From NCBI GenBank assembly GCA_030067915.1, contig JASGCC010000017.1, forward strand, positions 2,362,445-2,426,444: 64,000 nucleotides of DNA. The letters are read 5' to 3'. The position numbers were made by a program, and so were the translations under genes. The DNA comes from Hydractinia echinata. Taxonomy: Eukaryota > Cnidaria > Hydrozoa > Anthoathecata > Hydractiniidae. The notes beneath the pieces are model-generated. The model did not search any database, was not told the origin of the DNA, and worked only from the letters and a program-made list of their open reading frames with translations. Positions 61,403-64,000 of the stretch are shown here, piece after piece. Position 1 is the first letter of the stretch, and every line of letters starts with the position of its first letter.

Positions 61403-64000
61403 CATTTGCCATCACAAAGCTGCTGCTGCATATTTTAACGAATCAAATTTCCCGTTTTCTGTTAGTTTTATTTGGCGCCGTATTTTTATATAAAGACCAT
61501 GTATTTTTTGTGATTACATCGCTACAGTAGTTGAATTTGTAATTCATATATTTAGAGGAATAGTATATAATTATTTAGCTTGTATAGCTTGCCGTTTTAA
61601 CATTTTTGTGCCATTTTTTTTTTCTTGAGTGAAACAAATGAGAAGTGTCATATGCGACAATTGTAATTGGTTTGCTGTACTACTCATAAATAGAAGAAAA
61701 ACCATATTTAATTCTCTTTTGTTTGAGACCATGAATTTGAATAAATATTTTTGTGATTTTTTTGCGAATGGCGCTTTGTAGAGAGTTTCACTAGTACTAA
61801 TTTTTGAATGAGTACGTGGCATGACTTTTGATACTTGACTTTTGTTGAAATATTTTAAAATTCCATTTTTCTGTTGTATACCATAATGGCATACTATGTT
61901 CAAGCTAGCCATATTATCAAAATCTTTGCTGCAATGAATAAGTTTTGTTTTAAAATCATCTCAAAGTTCTTAAAAATAACATTTTGTATATATTTTTTAA
62001 CGCTTTTTATAAGACCTTTCTTTCAAATTGAAGACGTTACAGCCTTTTTTGTCCACACAACGATTGGATATAGGCTAGATAGGAACTCTGTAGACAAATG
62101 TTTTTTGTTGTGTATTTTTGATTGTATATAATGCGTTTGTTTTTATTTAATGGTGGACGTACAGGGTGCACTTTTAATAGAAATAAAAATGGGAACAACT
62201 TTTTGTATTTATTTCTTATATAAACATTGCGGATGATAAACTTTTCAGCTCCTATTTTTGCATAAATGATTCGCGCGGTCATTGCTGAGGACAACGTAAG
62301 TGGGTGTTTCAACCAATGACCGTTTACACCAGAACCTTACCCTGTTTATTAACGCGTTTTATTTTTACACAGTACGGCTTCATCACAATGTTCCAACGAG
62401 ATGTGTACAATCCCAGAGAATAGTGTTGAGACGAAGCCCCAAAATTCGTGAACTGTTGACAGTACTGACATCAACAACAATTAACTTTGGTATGAACACT
62501 AATGGCTTGAATTCTTTTTTACAATCACATGATTTTCTTTTATATGCAACACGAGACTCAAGCATTTTGGAAGCAACAACGAACCTGGAGTATGTTAAGG
62601 ATACCTGTAAGGTCTTTAATTTTTATTGTTATAATCACGGAATTCCCTGAGAAGCATTTTTCATAAAAGTTACAAAAACACTATTTAAAAGTTAAATGAA
62701 TGTAGTGTGCTTTTGATTGGTGCACCAACGTAAATTTGTAATCCTCAAGTAGTAGGTAATCAATAAGCTACAGCCTGCTCAGTCAAAATTTCATGTTGCT
62801 TATAGAAAAAAGCGTGTATTCAATTTTTAGATGTTTTGCAATGAATTGTCAGAAAATTTCAATGTCTGTTTTTTTCTTTGGTTATGTCAAGAAAGGCACG
62901 TGAATTTGATGAAGAAAGAGGCAGATTTTTTTTGTCAGAAAAGTATGACAATTACGTGTTTTTTCAATTTTTTATTTCTTTATTTAACAGAGCAACACCA
63001 TCGAGAAAGTAATTGACGTCATTAAGACGCGTTTTAACGTAATAAATTTTTTATTTATATGGCGTTGTTATAGAAACATAATTTCGTGATTGTAGGGGAA
63101 GAGCTTAAAATCCACTTGTATATGAAAGTTAGAAGCGATTTTTTGGAGTCATCTCACTTGTTGTGAAAATTGCAGGGAGTCTTATTGATCGGAATGCTAA
63201 TTAGCTAGTATGTCAAGAGATTATCTTTAATACTTTTCTCTTTGTTTTTGTAAAACCCTCTCAGAAGGAAAGAGATTAATAAAAGCCGTTGTCCGTTTGT
63301 CACGGATTCGTGATATGCAAGAAATATTGTTGGCCCGAGGCAAATCGATAAAGTTTTGGAAAATTCTGTGAATTTTTTACTGTTAACGATAGTACGTTAT
63401 AACCAGTAGGAAGACAGGAGAAGAGCTTCATCAAGAATGCCTTCACTATAACGAATTATCTTCACTGAAACATCTATTAGTGGAAAAGATATTTACCATC
63501 AAATTTAGTATAGTTGACAACTACAAGTGAAGTATTGCATAAATTATGTTTTTATCTTTTGTTATACCAATAAATTACATTTTAAAAAATTTTAATATAT
63601 ACACATACACATATTCATGTAATAAAACATGAAATAAACATCCTTTTATTTTTTTTGTGCAGAGTCATACACCGTAAATGCTCCATTAAGCTCGCCAGGT
63701 GCTTATTTAGAATTTTAGGGTGGGCGCTTTTCCAGGAGAGGCGGTAAATTAAGAGATGCACCTAAAATCTCATTTCTGTGCTATGTTAAAGCTTTCTCTT
63801 TAGAAAACCATAGTGGTCGTGAAATATAAAAACAGAAGATTATATGTAACAAGTATGTTAAATCTCCTCTCGACGTCGATGAAATAATAGCGAACTGCTT
63901 AAACGAAAAGATGGACAAATATTTTTACACGAAATTCCGTGCCGTAGGTGATTATAAGAACAAATCATTTTTTGAGTAAAGGTCATTTTTTTCTAATTTC
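61403..64000. other. Downstream region, no gene recognised
   Basis: A possible polyadenylation signal aataaa is at 61740-61745. The open frames at 61571-61912, 61874-62131, 62037-62312 and 62300-62650 overlap each other on both strands and show no domain; they look like chance. The rest is AT-rich. Confidence 0.4.

Noticed and set aside
62300..62650. 116-residue frame near the right end
   Set aside because: Overlaps an antisense frame, shows no domain and has no splice partner.

Overview
The window is eukaryotic nuclear DNA. It is AT-rich, its real genes are split by GT-AG introns, and most of its length is transposon debris, foldback repeats and satellites. The gene and repeat content suggests a cnidarian, perhaps a hydrozoan: DRY-type GPCR in one exon, multicopy ORF family and THAP/P-element relics of the kind I associate with cnidarian genomes, and abundant TAGC runs. 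That placement is inference; no rRNA, mitochondrial or species-diagnostic gene is present.

Layout. 0.9-3.2 kb: a decayed THAP9/P-element-like transposase. 3.7-6.9 kb: a short possible non-LTR retrotransposon piece and several short Helitron-like fragments. 8.7-15.1 kb: two convergent, decayed copies of one major-facilitator transporter gene flanking a block with a Helentron-like element carrying a GACA microsatellite. 16.3-19.6 kb: a 1.6 kb tandem duplication of repeat DNA. 20.1-23.2 kb: an 18-bp satellite, a BEL/Pao integrase tail, and a degenerate multicopy ORF interrupted by an AACGTT-rich foldback element. 25.4-26.7 kb: an alpha-kinase pseudogene. 28.1-30.0 kb: a 1.87 kb terminal-inverted-repeat element. 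31.3-32.2 kb: an intact single-exon GPCR. 36.4-43.2 kb and 52.3-61.4 kb: two tandem, same-strand LIV-1-type ZIP zinc transporter genes with matching 12-exon structures. Between them lie a 14-bp minisatellite and a family of short foldback elements. 61.4-64 kb: no gene recognised.

The only genes I consider likely functional are the GPCR and the two ZIP transporters. The ZIP pair arose by tandem duplication: every shared splice phase matches, and about 172 bp around the HNxxD/HExPHE core is nearly identical although neighbouring exons have diverged, which looks like gene conversion. Each ZIP gene has one apparent single-base problem in a T run; with the many one-base indels between copies of the 1.6 kb duplication, this suggests residual consensus errors in the assembly as well as genuine decay of the transposon genes.

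I found no clear novel enzymatic or defence system. The observations most worth follow-up are the ZIP conversion tract, the Helentron-like family with its microsatellite, and the MECA-like GPCR with an altered sodium pocket.
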